Source of the DNA: Umbelopsis isabellina
Lineage: Eukaryota > Mucoromycota > Umbelopsidomycetes > Umbelopsidales > Umbelopsidaceae
Direction: 5' to 3'
Length of the DNA stretch: 64,000 bases
Assembly: GCA_016758905.1 (NCBI GenBank)
Contig: JAEPQZ010000002.1
Span: 868,001 to 932,000, forward strand
Shown: positions 22,965-34,159 of the stretch, piece by piece
Numbering within the stretch: position 1 is the stretch's first letter
Layout: every line of letters starts with the position of its first letter
The notes under the pieces: model-generated
What the model was told of the DNA's origin: nothing
Databases searched by the model: none
The model's input: the letters and a program-made list of their open reading frames with translations, nothing else
Made by a program: the position numbers and the translations under genes

Positions 22965-25773
22965 CGCCTCACAAATGTGACAGTGAAATCAGGTCCGACG
23001 TGGTTCAACACGGCCGTGTCCTGTTCCAAAGCAAGTTGGACATCATTCGACGCCTTCATGCAGCCAAACATTCTGGCTGGCAAGGATTTTGTTGCCAACA
23101 TCGAACTGAGCTCTGCTCCGAATCGACCTCTCAAAGCATACACACTTGTCCTAATAGCTGGAGAACCTATTCAAGACCATGTCATGAACTTTATGAAGCA
23201 GGAACACATTCCGGCATATTTAGAATCCAGTATCCTTTCTACAGTTTATACTTTGTACAAGAAATATAGAAATGATACGAGAGAGGCTACTAGTTCGGCC
23301 GAATCGTTGTTCGAAATACAGAACCTAAAGGAAAGTCGCCTAGCTTTCATCAACTCATATGAGCAACATACCCTAGAATACCACAGTAAGAATGCCAAGG
23401 TATGTTTGACCTTATGTATGATGTCTAACACTTGGTTATTATTTGCTAACATTGGTCATCTAGGACACGTTTGCAAAGGCGTATTATTCTCTAGTGCACT
23501 CACCTATACCAGCCATATTTGACACCATCTTGGAGTTGGAACAAAATTACACATTATCGATAATGCAATTGATACAAGCGAGAGACAACGAGATCAGAAG
23601 TATTAAAGAAAGGCATGAAAGAGAGATGGAGGAATCATACGGTGGGTCGCAACCGACGTATCTGATTACACAGCAAGTCGAGGAATTAGAGGTGTGCCAA
23701 GCTACGTGGGCCTCTGATATACATGAAACACAAACAACGCAGAAGAGAGAATATCGGGATTTTATTGCACAGCTATACCAGGAATATCAAAGCAGATTAG
23801 CTCAATCTGCTCAAGACACTGGTTCTAGCACCATTAACGGTCCATCCAAATCCATGGAAATCGTCGATGGAAAAGAAATTGTTTCTGCAGCTATCAACAA
23901 AATGAAAACAAGCAAGCAGGCAAATGCGGAGCAAGATCATCAAAGCCTTAAATCTGATACTTCTCAGGAACAGGTTAGCGATGCGGCAACATCGCCACCA
24001 CAAAGTAGCAGCCGACGCGGCAGTTCCACTTCTTTACGCAATACTCTGGAAGGGCCAGATGTTCATGAAGACAGATTTCAGAGTTCTTCACAAGTGAGCT
24101 ATTCAGTTTTGAGCTGCTAATATGACATGCGACTAATCTGTTAATCGTCTAGAACCTAAGCATACCGGACCCAAATTTACAAAGGATGGTCAAAAACATC
24201 GAAGAAATGGGTTTCCCGAAAGAAGAAGCGGAATGTGCCTTGGGCATGACAAATTGTAATGTGCAACAAGCTATCATGCTTCTTTTGGAGCGGCCTGACA
24301 AAGTAAAAGCTGCTCTGGCATCTGCTGAATCCACAACTCATAGACCGTCTCCTGGTAAAGTGAACATGAAACGTATGTCAGCAAATATCCCTAATCGTTC
24401 CAGCTCGCAAGCACTATTTGGAAGTGAGCCAGGAAGCGTATCCCCTCAGAGGCAAAGTAATCGGCAAAGGGCTATTACGAACCCTGGGTCCTTTACCGAT
24501 GCACTGAATAAAAACGGTAGATCGTGGAGTCCTATCACATTCTTACAACAACAAAAGCAAGCAATGGAAAATACCAACGTAAGCTCTGTTAGAAAGCTGG
24601 GAGGCTGGTTAGGAAAGGCTATGGAGAATTTAGGACTGGACGATAATGGCAGCCCTTATCCAACATCCCCTGGTCAGATGCACACTTCACAGCTTGTAGA
24701 GTCTTTCACCATTACACTAGGTACAGCACATGCCCGCGCTACACACAATTTGAGGCTTTTGGTGACGGACGAAGCGACAGAGATCTTTTGCCCTGACATT
24801 AGCGACACTGGACGAGAGCTAGCATATCGAGCGCAAAATGCCAACAATCTTTACTCAAATCAATTAAGTGCAATGGTTGTTTTGGTCGACATCAATGAGG
24901 TCCCGATCGAGCATTCAACAACTACTGACCAGACCTATCATCGCGGGTGGACGAGATACAGAAACGGTCGAGGAAGCAATCAAGGTAAACGAAAAAAAAA
25001 ATTACCAAGCTATAAGCTGAGTTGTATAACCTTCATGAACTGCTTTTTAATTCAATCTTTTGGATAGCACTGTTCACCAGATGTCATCAAAGCACCGAAT
25101 TTCATTTCCCAGATATCGACTCTCAGCTGCAAGAAATAGAAAAGGATTACATACAAAACCAACGAGCAGTGGAAGAAGGAGATTTTTTCATAACCAGACA
25201 CTCGAATTTGCCTCTTACACAAATAGTTTTTCATCTGGTTATTGACGGAGACGGTAATTACATCTGCCTTGTCATGCTGTACGCTACGTCAGCTCCTTTT
25301 GATTGTCCAAGCATTAATTTTCCTTTTTAGCTATTTCTCGAGTTGAGCTTTCAAGTCAGCATCCCATTTTATCCGGTTTGCGTAACATCTTACGTCTTAC
25401 CACTCGGTATGAAATAGGTTCACTGTCCTTGCCACTCTTAGCATTGCCAAACTATTTTCTGGAGCAACCTGAACAGTACTTATTTTCCAGTTTGTCCAGC
25501 CACAAAGCTAGTCAAGCTTGGCTGTACAAGCGTGGCGAGCTGGTCATGAAATGTGTGAAAGGCTTTTTAATTGAAAGTTCTCGTCTTGGCAAAGCTGGGC
25601 CCATTGAGCGATGTTTCAATTTTCTTTTACCCAAAAGCACACAAATATTTAGTACGCAATCAGGGGTCAATGAAATCTCGGCGGATGTGCGCGGTGGACA
25701 ATCGCAGCCAGACTTGGAAGTAGCATTTCAGCAGTTTAGACGTATGCTGGTAGAGATGTTTAGAGCCACTTGA
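22965..25773 (+). CDS. FERRY complex subunit 3 (C12orf4) homologue with an internal UBA domain
   Basis: Homologue of human C12orf4/FERRY3, a scaffold subunit of the Rab5 effector FERRY complex that links mRNAs to early endosomes. Exons: (22965)-23399, 23464-24093, 24153-24984, 25068-25253 and 25331-25773. Matching blocks: AKAYYSLVHSPIPAIFDTILELEQNY with a following coil, LVESFTITLGTAHARATHNLRLL, NLYSNQLSAMVVLVD, STEFHFPDIDSQLQEIE, FITRHSNLPLTQIVFHL, and GLRNILRLTTRYEI to VKGFLIES. A UBA-like module lies between coil and core at about residues 364-405 (MVKNIEEMGFPKEEAECALGM...AIMLLLERP); the human protein has no such insert as I recall it. The frame is open from an acceptor at 22963-22964 but has no ATG there. 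Either a 5' exon is missing from my model or translation starts at ATG 23058. Confidence 0.88.
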
Positions 25774-26752
25774 TTGGTGGTTTTACAAATAATACGTATT
25801 ATAGTGTATTTTTATCATATCATTTGCGCGCCCCTGCTCAGAAATCTATTTTATGATATTCGATATTTTGAGTCAATTGCATAAGGCACTGTAGGAAGTG
25901 TTTATCTTAACAAGATGGTAACTTATTTTAAGCCACTAACTGCGCTGCGACGGTATTAATAAATCCTTCATCCGCTAAGATTTCCACGAAAACGTGCGGG
26001 AAACACCGCCCTGCATTAGCCCTCTGCCCTGACCCAAATCTAGGTTATCAAAACTTGTGGCTAAGCTCAAGCAGCTATATAATAAATATTATTTTTTTGG
26101 CTATAGTGGCCACAAAGCCATTCTGTAGCAATGGCTTGGTTCATTAGTTCAAGAGTTGGTATATTGTTTCATCCATTTGAGTCACTGCAATGCAAACACC
26201 AGTGAGAGCAGAATGATGTTACGCGTCTCCGCCACGCTCGCAAATTACTAACCCACTGACATCCAAAAAAAAAAAAAGGATTATATGTACAATTGCCGGA
26301 ACCGAGGGTATCCGAATGATGCTTTCCGATATATTCTAAAAAAGACGATTGATTATACGCAGCAATTATAAAGTGCGCGCAGTGCAACTCCATCATTCGT
26401 AATCATTCATGTCCTTCTCTCAGGAACTGTCGATCGATGCCAAGCAGTGGACATGAGGGGGCTGTTTTGACAAAAGCCCAGAAACAATAAAATCATTTAT
26501 AAAGAGCGACGACCGTATTGTTGACAGGATGACTTCAGTACTTCTAACAGAGCTTGCTGTTGTCTTACACATTGCCTGTCAACCTTTCTTTCACGCCGTA
26601 CTCCGTCCCTTCTGAAACCAAATTTCTTTTAATCTTTTTTTTTAAAAAAAAAAAAGTCGTGCCTATATATTTTTGCTTAAAAAGCAACGCCGTTCTCTCT
26701 TACAAATCTTTTGGCCACCATCCTTTTTGAATCCAATAGCCCAGTATCGCAA
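25774..26752. other. Intergenic region upstream of four-TM gene
   Basis: About 980 bp without a recognisable gene. It contains short A-tracts (26270, 26640) and pyrimidine-rich stretches before the downstream start. Nothing repeat-like is seen. Confidence 0.45.
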
Positions 26753-27790
26753 ATGTTAGCACTTATTGTTCGAAATATTTTGCGGGTTATACAAGTCATT
26801 GGTGCTCTAGGTACAGTTATATGCCATTCAGGCGAATATACGTACCTCAATCAGTACCTGGCGTTACTTGCCTCAGACACATCGATGGACATGACCACAG
26901 AATTTACCCCTGAAGTACCAAGTGTAGTATGGTTCTTGGTATCTGTAGTGTCTATCATCGTCAGTCTACTAGTTGCTACTCTCGCCTTCCGAAGGGTCTC
27001 AAGAATTAAGAGCATTGAACGAGCTCTGGCGTTTTTTATGGTCATCATATGGGGCCTATCTGTTGGAGCGGTCTTTGCTTTGGACGAGCAATTCTATTCG
27101 TTTGACGATGTAGATTCACCAGATGATACATCCGAGGCAGTGTACTTGGTTGAACATCATCTGGTGCTGTATGCTGATCTAACGAGAGCCATGGCATTGG
27201 TCGCGTTGTCCGGATGGGTTTTAGGTTTGCTATTCTCCCTACTTTCCGATTGCCTTTCAGGACATCGCCATTCGCACGACCCGGAAAAGGATCAATTGAA
27301 CCAATGGTCCACCGGAACTAATTCAACTACCACTACAACTGAATTCAGTGAGCGATACGGCCCATTACAACATCACACAGCTAGAACACCGCCAAGTATG
27401 GTACAAACAAGCTCCAGTTACCGAAATTCAACTTACAAGACACCCATGGAAGTTGCTAATAGAGCCAGCATGGCTGCGCATCATGAAGATATGTCGTCTA
27501 CACATAGTTGGGAGACGAACAGCCATTCTAGTCCCAGGACACCGACAATTGGCATAACGACACCACCTTTGGCTTTTGCCAAATCAGAACATCCTTCATC
27601 GCCACTGTATGATATTCCGCCTTCTCGTGGCTCGTACAGTTATGTGTATCAAGATTTCCCAGAAATCGTAACTACGCCCAATCACGATGAATTAGAGGAA
27701 GAGAATGTTTCACCAACGTCCTTTGCATACCTCATCACCAACCCAAAATCGCCAATACCAAGTTTACGTCGGACTAAATCCTTCAATTGA
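26753..27790 (+). CDS. Four-TM (MARVEL-like) plasma-membrane protein with long phospho-site-rich tail
   Basis: Not recognised by name. It is a single exon of 345 residues, with the start at the first ATG directly before a hydrophobic stretch. Four membrane segments are visible at about 5-25, 50-72, 83-102 and 140-160, in the spacing of MARVEL/SUR7-type tetraspans, with an acidic extracellular loop between TM3 and TM4 (EQFYSFDDVDSPDDTSE). The second half (~170-345) is a polar cytosolic tail rich in Ser/Thr with many SP/TP sites (RTPPS, SPRTPT, SSPLYDIP, NPKSPIPS). This suggests a cortical protein controlled by proline-directed kinases. Lack of introns is uncommon for this window. The function is inference only. 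Confidence 0.78.
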   Translation: MLALIVRNILRVIQVIGALGTVICHSGEYTYLNQYLALLASDTSMDMTTEFTPEVPSVVWFLVSVVSIIVSLLVATLAFRRVSRIKSIERALAFFMVIIWGLSVGAVFALDEQFYSFDDVDSPDDTSEAVYLVEHHLVLYADLTRAMALVALSGWVLGLLFSLLSDCLSGHRHSHDPEKDQLNQWSTGTNSTTTTTEFSERYGPLQHHTARTPPSMVQTSSSYRNSTYKTPMEVANRASMAAHHEDMSSTHSWETNSHSSPRTPTIGITTPPLAFAKSEHPSSPLYDIPPSRGSYSYVYQDFPEIVTTPNHDELEEENVSPTSFAYLITNPKSPIPSLRRTKSFN

Positions 27791-27940
27791 GAATAACAAT
27801 CACATACCTTTGTCAAGCAAAATCTTGACTCATTTGCCATATTTGTAAATACCGCATTTTATTATTGTAACATTTGTTTCTGTGCCTTTGAAAATATTTG
27901 AAATAAAATACATGCCCTAAAGTACATTGTTTGATTATCA

Positions 27941-28492
27941 TTATACCCTTATACGGGTGATACGTTGCTGTGGACCGAAGCGTAGAACTGAATCTGAATC
28001 TACGTTTGTTGTCTGTTTCACATCTTTTTGCAGGTAAACGCCTACCCGATAAGAGTTCATACGAGCCCAAAAGTCAACACAGTCTAAGAAAACAAGCCTT
28101 GAAACCACTTGACAATTTGGTAAATGACCAACTTTCTCTTCTGCATTCTCCACAAAAAAGAGATCACCATGCGCAATACCATCAAACACAGAACTTGACC
28201 ATGCCTTCATCCTTGTCACATGCGTGCCATGATGGATACAAATGTGCTGCTCTCCTGCTGTACGGGTCAAACTGTCCAAGAAGTCTACCAAACGTAAGCG
28301 ACCATAATCGGAGTGAAGCGATATATAGCACCAAAACAGTTTGGATGTTAAGGCTACAGACACCACAGATGATACGAGACTTCGTCGATAGCAATGTTTT
28401 CGCACCCTCCGCAGATACAGTATATCACCAACAGCCTGATGCAAATATGCGTCAATTATCTGTAGCTGAATTTCTAAAGGGAGATTGACCAT
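27941..28492 (-). CDS. F-box-like small protein
   Basis: Single open frame of 183 residues. The N-terminus MVNLPLEIQLQIIDAYL follows the F-box pattern (LP-E-L-x-I-I-x-Y/L), which would recruit Skp1-cullin E3 ligase. It is followed by Leu/Val-rich helices (LRRVRKHCYRRSLVSSVVSVALTSKLFWCYIS), as is common in the large F-box families of Mucorales. The remainder has no recognisable repeat. Its 3' end lies only about 150 bp from the convergent four-TM gene. A 172-codon frame on the other strand covers the same DNA; I prefer the minus frame because of the F-box start. It could be a short paralogue or a degenerate copy. Confidence 0.5.
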   Translation of the reverse strand: MVNLPLEIQLQIIDAYLHQAVGDILYLRRVRKHCYRRSLVSSVVSVALTSKLFWCYISLHSDYGRLRLVDFLDSLTRTAGEQHICIHHGTHVTRMKAWSSSVFDGIAHGDLFFVENAEEKVGHLPNCQVVSRLVFLDCVDFWARMNSYRVGVYLQKDVKQTTNVDSDSVLRFGPQQRITRIRV

Positions 28493-29133
28493 GGTGTCAT
28501 TAACCTGACACCAGGTAGTGGAAAAGAGAACAGGTGAAAAGGAAACGAAGGATATTAGCGAAAACGGTCCTAATCAATCAAACACGGGGTCATGCGACAC
28601 CCTTTTTTCTTTTTTTTTTTTTTGTGTGATAAGGATCAAACCAATTCAGGGTCCAATGTTCATGGTGTTACTGTTCCACCAACCCGGAATGCAATTTAAA
28701 CACGACAACTGTGAACCCCACATTTACACTTTTGATAATCAAGTTAAAAGCAAAGCATAGATGAAGTTATACTCAATTTCATGCGACCTTAACACGCAAA
28801 AGCCATGATGATGCTGTGGGCCGGAACAACAATTTAGCTACTATTCGAGTCGTTTACAAAAGACAGATCACCAAATGGCATATATGGAGTTCATAAGACG
28901 CTTATCCTTTCAACGCAGCTATCAATATTTTGCAAGTAACTTCTATCGATCCACATAAACAAGCATCTGCACGACGCGATTATAGAAATTGAAACACGCT
29001 ACCAAAATTTCCATTTTAATTGATGAGACAATGGTGTTTTACTTGGGAAACTAAACATTTTTACATATCAAAAAGCTATAGCGTCCCTTTAACTACAGCT
29101 TCTCATTAACAGCAGCGGAACAATTGTGTTTCA
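28493..29133. other. Intergenic region with poly-T tract
   Basis: About 640 bp with no gene seen. A run of T of about 17 bases lies at 28604-28623. It presumably contains the promoter of the F-box-like gene and the 3' region of Acinus. Confidence 0.45.
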
Positions 29134-30563
29134 TCATTCATGGCTACCTCGCATGGTTTCTAATCGTTTCTGGGCCATTTCTTCTGGCACAGATTGATAA
29201 TACAATGCAGGATGGGCTTTCGTTTTTTTGAAGAGTTCATCTAATGATAGCACTTTGACAGTTCGAGCTCTTAAAGACGATGACGCTAAACCTTCCGTTG
29301 GCGGTGTAATAACTTCGCTAGTTACTCTGCCTGACTCGGCAGCAGCCTTGCTCAATTGCTTTGCGACCTGCTCTATGCCTCCAAGTTTACTACGTTTGGT
29401 AGTGGGAGAAGTTGATGGTTCTGCGGGAGCTGCATCTTCAAGCGGTCTACTGGGTATTGTGCTTGGTAATTCTTTGATCGCCAGCTCCCAATCAAATTTG
29501 ATTCGCTTCTCCGCAGCTTCCTGTTCCAATACAATCATCTCCTCCGCTTTACTCTCTGTGATTGATCCAACGTGCAATGTTCGACCTGTGTCTGGTGGGA
29601 AAACGATGTTGTCGATATTCTTATGTGCAGCACTAGCCTCATCGCTATTCTCATACTTTAATCATGGTTAGTGAATAGCACTTAGTTTATCCATTGTTAC
29701 CTTTAGTACTTACTATGACATAACAATGAGTCTTAATACTATCCATCCAAAACTTCTTCACCTGACCGTATTTTTTGATCAGCTCTTCTACGTGCCGTAA
29801 TATCAGCGGCCGAACAAAACCTTTGATATACATAGCGTTTGTTGTTGCGACCACGTCAGAAGCCGCAGTTTCTTGTCCTTTGCTTTCCTCGGTAGGACCT
29901 TCGCTGGTAGCTGGAGGTGGGGGTTGTTGAGCGTCAGACGCCTGTGACGTGACAGGTTCAGCAGGTCCCTCAGGCGCCGTCGCTGGCACCTCTGGCTCAA
30001 TTTTCGGCTTTTTACCTAAAATCAAGAACCCAGTTTAATTTGCTAGACTGTAAATTTGCAGTTTGCCATTGCACGTTACAAATGATTAACTAACCTTCGC
30101 TGTCGACGACGTCAGTATTTTTTCGCTTCAACCCTCTTTCCTCTTCAACTTCCATACTTTGATCTATAGTAGAATCAGCCAATCCTGAATTTTTCGTGAC
30201 TACTGGCTCTTGCCTCTGCTCAATTTCCTTTTCCGCTTCTCCTTGAACGTGCATAGAGTTATCCATCTCAGCCGGAATGTCAAGAATCGCTTGCGAATCT
30301 GTCAACTTTGTTGGTGCTGTCGCATTGTTTTCTTGCCCTACTTTGCTTTTGCTTTCGCCATTAGTATTAACTGGTTTATCGTCATCTTTAGCTGTTACTT
30401 CTTCAGACGCGTTATCCTGGGCAGCTTCCGGTTCTTGCTGCAAGGCTTCTTGAAGGCGTTCAATTAGTTCATTCTTTTTGCCTTTGGTTGGCAGATTTCG
30501 CTTGGTCAGCTCATCGCGCAAATCCACTACGCGCAGCTTGGTCAGATCTTCAGGAAGGGCCAT
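29134..30563 (-). CDS. Acinus-like protein (SAP domain, RRM, RSB motif)
   Basis: Homologue of Acinus, scaffold of the ASAP complex (Acinus, RNPS1, SAP18), which joins exon-junction complexes and affects splicing. Three exons (30563-30095, 30015-29714, 29655-29134) give 430 residues. A SAP domain fills ~5-42 (LTKLRVVDLRDELTKRNLPTKGKKNELIERL). A Glu/Gln-rich linker follows with a basic stretch GLKRKNTD...KKPKIEP (nuclear signal). An RRM lies at ~215-300 (NAMYIKGFVRPL...HVEELIKKYGQVKKFWMD, then THCYVIYENSDEA). The C-terminal RSB motif LDELFKKTKAHPALYYQSV binds RNPS1 and SAP18. The upstream frame to 30734 is most likely 5' UTR with an intron ending in TTTTTTCAG. Nuclear. Confidence 0.9.
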
Positions 30564-31106
30564 TTTGTATGACCGTTTTGTAAATGCTGAAAAAAACAAG
30601 TGTATACAAAGTGGAACAAACGGTTTTTTAGTCTTGTTGTCGTGACTGCATGAAAATCGCACTTTCTGAACTGACTGCTGCACTAGCCCTACACGTGATC
30701 TTAAAAGACGAGTAAGCTTGAAATGCTTGACCAAAAATTTACCGGAGACGAATTTTTATAGCTCAAGAATATGAAAGGCTATTTCGTGTACACAAAAATC
30801 CAGTGGTCAATTGGAAGACAAATATCAATTGGTATGCCACCTTTCTAGTCTATACACAATTTGCAATGACTATGTAAGAGGTAAGGATGCAAGTTCTTGG
30901 CTCCACAGAAGCTCCGTTCATGCATCAATGGTTGTTTGTTTTCCATTACTTTTTGATCAGTCTTTACTTTGTTCGTCTTCAGAGTTGCAGGAATCTAATC
31001 TAATCAATCTGCAGTATAAGTACTTTCTAGTTAAAGTACAGATCATTCATAACTACGCGTAAACTTCATACGCGATATCTAAATACTCGCAATTTAAAAT
31101 AAATAT
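30564..31106. other. Intergenic region
   Basis: About 540 bp between tandem minus-strand genes. It is AT-rich. A CAG acceptor-like site just 5' of the Acinus start suggests a 5' UTR intron. Nothing else is seen. Confidence 0.4.
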
Positions 31107-32297
31107 CTATGGCTCATAACCGCCAGGGACAGCATCTCGGGGAGCACGGATGCCTTCCTTAGGAACAAGCGACCAAAATTGGCGAGCAATCTTAAGCTGA
31201 CTATCTTTATCACCGGTTGGCCGAATGGCAAGATACCTACGACAAAAGATATTGACCTCCTCATCGCTTGGTTTGAGACCATCCAGAGTGATGCCTCCAG
31301 CTTCTCGCAAAACCACTATGGCCGCACACACATCCCATTCCCAGCATCCAATTTCCCAAAATACATCGGCTACACCCTTGGCCACACAGCAGAGGTTGAG
31401 AGCAGCAGAACCGGTTGATCGAATACTGTGAGCTTGAGTACCGACAGAGTTCTGAATGATGGCTCTCTTTCCAGGGTCCTGTGGAGAAGCCACCAAGTTG
31501 TGGATAGTATCAATTTTTCGAGAAATAACAGCGGCACTTCGATCGGCTCCCATTTCAGTCATCACAAGGCATTCTGAGAGGTCGTTCAGAGGTGCAATGT
31601 TCTTGGGATCAAACAATGGAAGTCGAGTAGTCTGATTGAGATACGCGCCTTGGCCATGAGCAGCAGTGTAAAGCTCATTAAGCAACGGGTTGTAAATAAC
31701 TCCAACAACGGGTAGTTTGTTGACCGTTAAACCAATCGAGACACACACGAAGGGATAGCCATGAATGAAGTTGGTGGTACCGTCTTTGTAGTAGAAGTTA
31801 ATTAGAACGATGTGATCATATATCAAGACCTCGATCTGCTACTTGACTCACCAATGGGGTCAACGATCCAAGTTGGCACATCTGTGAAGCTAGGCTTCTC
31901 TCCGGCTGCAAAAGTCTCTTCGCCAATAAACCTAGCATTGTAAAAGTACATGTTAGCAGCGGACCTTAATGTATAGCAGAGTTTAAGTGCAGTGGACTTT
32001 TGACGTCAACTTACTTGTGATTAGGATATGCTTTGAAAATCTTTTCCTTTATAAACGCCTCAACAGCCTGGTCAGTCTCAGTGACCATATCTGAAGGATT
32101 AGAGTACTTTGCCATTATGGAGCCAGAGCCAGCGAAGCGTTTATCAACACCTTCCTTGATCAAAGTGCCAGCTTGCTTGGCAAGATCGGTTGCAAATGTC
32201 AAATATTCGGAAAGCTCTAAAAGAGAATTATAAAGTTAGCAATCGCACGTCATGTTCAGACAGATTTCTCTGCGTTTGACTTACCAGAGGCAGACAT
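31107..32297 (-). CDS. Inositol monophosphatase
   Basis: Mg2+-dependent, Li+-sensitive phosphatase that releases free myo-inositol from inositol monophosphates. Four exons (32297-32285, 32216-32015, 31931-31852, 31783-31107) give 323 residues, slightly longer than the usual 270-300. The first coding exon is only 13 nt. Metal-binding motifs are intact: FIGEET (Glu), [15 protein letters not shown] (the DPIDGT signature, cut by an intron after PID) and [17 protein letters not shown] (second signature, Asp). The C-terminal ~35 residues ([23 protein letters not shown]) extend past the animal enzyme. Its start is divergent from the GPI-type protein, 389 bp away. Confidence 0.95.
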
Positions 32298-32686
32298 GGC
32301 GGAAAATCTAAAAGAGCTATTGGATTAAGAAAGGGTGGCGGAGGGTAAATTTTTGACATCTTTATAGGTCGGTGCAAGTGCATTGTTTAGCTAAGCAAGT
32401 TGGCTATTATTCGGAATATAGCGTGAAGCGGTGGCGAAATAGTTACAGCTCCACTAAAAATCCTCATTAGATTAAAATCTGAATAGAATTATGAGAAAGT
32501 GGCCTCTCTATAACTTCAAAATGTAAAGACTCATAAAATAAAGTTGCTGGATATACTGTTTGCAATGGAGCCCAGCTCAAAAATAGATATTGCTTTGGCT
32601 GTCTGTGTTTCAAACCGTTATTTTGAGATTTTTTTTACTGGCTTTTCATTATTACCCCTTGACTTTATTCTCGACACAATCTCGCT
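32298..32686. other. Divergent promoter region
   Basis: About 390 bp between two divergent start codons, probably serving both. No specific element is convincing. Confidence 0.45.
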
Positions 32687-33746
32687 ATGACCTCTCAGCA
32701 AGGACGCGGCCGTCAGTTGTTGGCGTTTGGTATTTTGCTCGTGCTCGCCATGTTGAGCGTTACATCAGTGAATGCTGCTGTCGACGTTGATTACGCCAAT
32801 CTTGAAAAACGAGGTACGTTTTTTGTTCTACAACTTGAATCTGACTGTCTGTTCCTTTCATACTAACGTTGTTAAACCGATTTTCAGTTCCACAAGGTAT
32901 AACGAGATAGGAAGCTATTACTATATAAATGGATAGATATTTACAGTTTTTGCTTTTGCATTTTGCAGCTGTCAACCCACCACAACAATCCTCGCCAGTC
33001 GCATCAGCAGCGTCATCGAGTATTGCACCTGCTACTAGTTCTGGTGGTGGTTCAGTCATGCCCACTGCCGCCAGTTCCATCAACACTGCACCACAATCAT
33101 CTGCTGGTATTCAGCCATCAGCTTCAGGAAACTCTTTGGCAGCTTTGCCTACCTCTGCTACGTTCCCTGCCAGCATGCAGCCAGGTTATCTGACTTGGTC
33201 TACCCCAACACCCAATTCTTCTGCTCCTCCACTCTACAAAATTGGCCCAACCACAAACGTCACCATGGTGTGGGGTTTCGGACCTAACCTCAAGGTTCGA
33301 CCAGAGAATCTTACATTGGCTTATGTTGCAGGCGCAAATACCCAAACCATCACTGTTTTGGATGGGATGGCTACCAGTGCTGTATGGCAGCTTGGCAGTG
33401 TTCCAGAGGCAACACCATTGATGAACGGTTTATACAAGATTTTGCTGATGGATCAACGTGGTCCTACACCTTATCCTTCTCCTGGATGGTTTTACCCTGG
33501 CTCTACGTTGACCGTCGGCATGTATTCGCCGCAAGCTTATGCCAATTGGACTGCAAGTAAAGTATAAGGACCATAATGAAATAGAAAATGTTAGATTTTA
33601 TCTAAACACAATCTTTTTTAGCCGGAGCATGCCCTACTTGCATGAACAGTGCTGGATCGTCTATATTCACTGGCATGGGTCCTTGGCTACTCACTCTTGG
33701 TGTTGCTGGCGTCAGCTCTGCAGTATTCTTGTATAGCATTGTTTAA
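32687..33746 (+). CDS. GPI-anchored-type cell-surface protein (DUF7137-like)
   Basis: Secreted surface protein of unknown role. Exons 32687-32813, 32888-32896 (9 nt), 32969-33556 and 33622-33746 give 282 residues. A signal peptide (hydrophobic core LLAFGILLVLAMLSV) ends near residue 30. Then come a dibasic LEKR, a Ser/Ala/Pro/Thr-rich stalk (~46-100), and a folded domain (~115-230: NVTMVWGFGPNLKVRPENLTL to GWFYPGSTLTVGMYSP). The tail is AGACPTCMNSAGSS followed by a hydrophobic end (WLLTLGVAGVSSAVFLYSIV), which fits a GPI-attachment signal. Several NxT/S sites are present. The fold resembles the fungal DUF7137 family; this is my impression, not a search. The 9-nt exon adds only VPQ and can be skipped without changing frame. 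Confidence 0.85.
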
Positions 33747-34159
33747 AATATCCAATATGAGAGTAAGCTTTACTTTTCATGACCACATACACCATTTCCA
33801 TCCTCTTTCAACAAGCACATGTAAAACTTGGCCATCTCGGCTCTTTCATATCCCATCACTGGTTTTTCATCATCTCACAGTCATTGAATCCATTTTGTTG
33901 ACTGCCGAAGAGAAAATAAATACATACACTAGCACTGGCATATTGATTTCGATTTGAATCATTCGTATTGATTATTTTTGTAATGTGAAATGAATATGTA
34001 CAAGCGGATTTGTCTTTTGATAGATTGTTGCACAAAATGGGAGCATTCTACTATTATATTTTGGGGGAAATACATCATGACAAGGTTTTGAAGCCGAATT
34101 AAATAAACTATTAGATGGGCTACTATCTCCATTGAGATAGCAAATCTAAATGCTTATAT
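33747..34159. other. Convergent intergenic region
   Basis: About 410 bp between facing stop codons. It is AT-rich 3' UTR sequence and no other feature is seen. Confidence 0.45.

Noticed and set aside
27970-28488. 172-codon plus-strand frame opposite the F-box-like gene
   Set aside because: No recognisable motif. The minus frame starts with an F-box pattern, so it is preferred.
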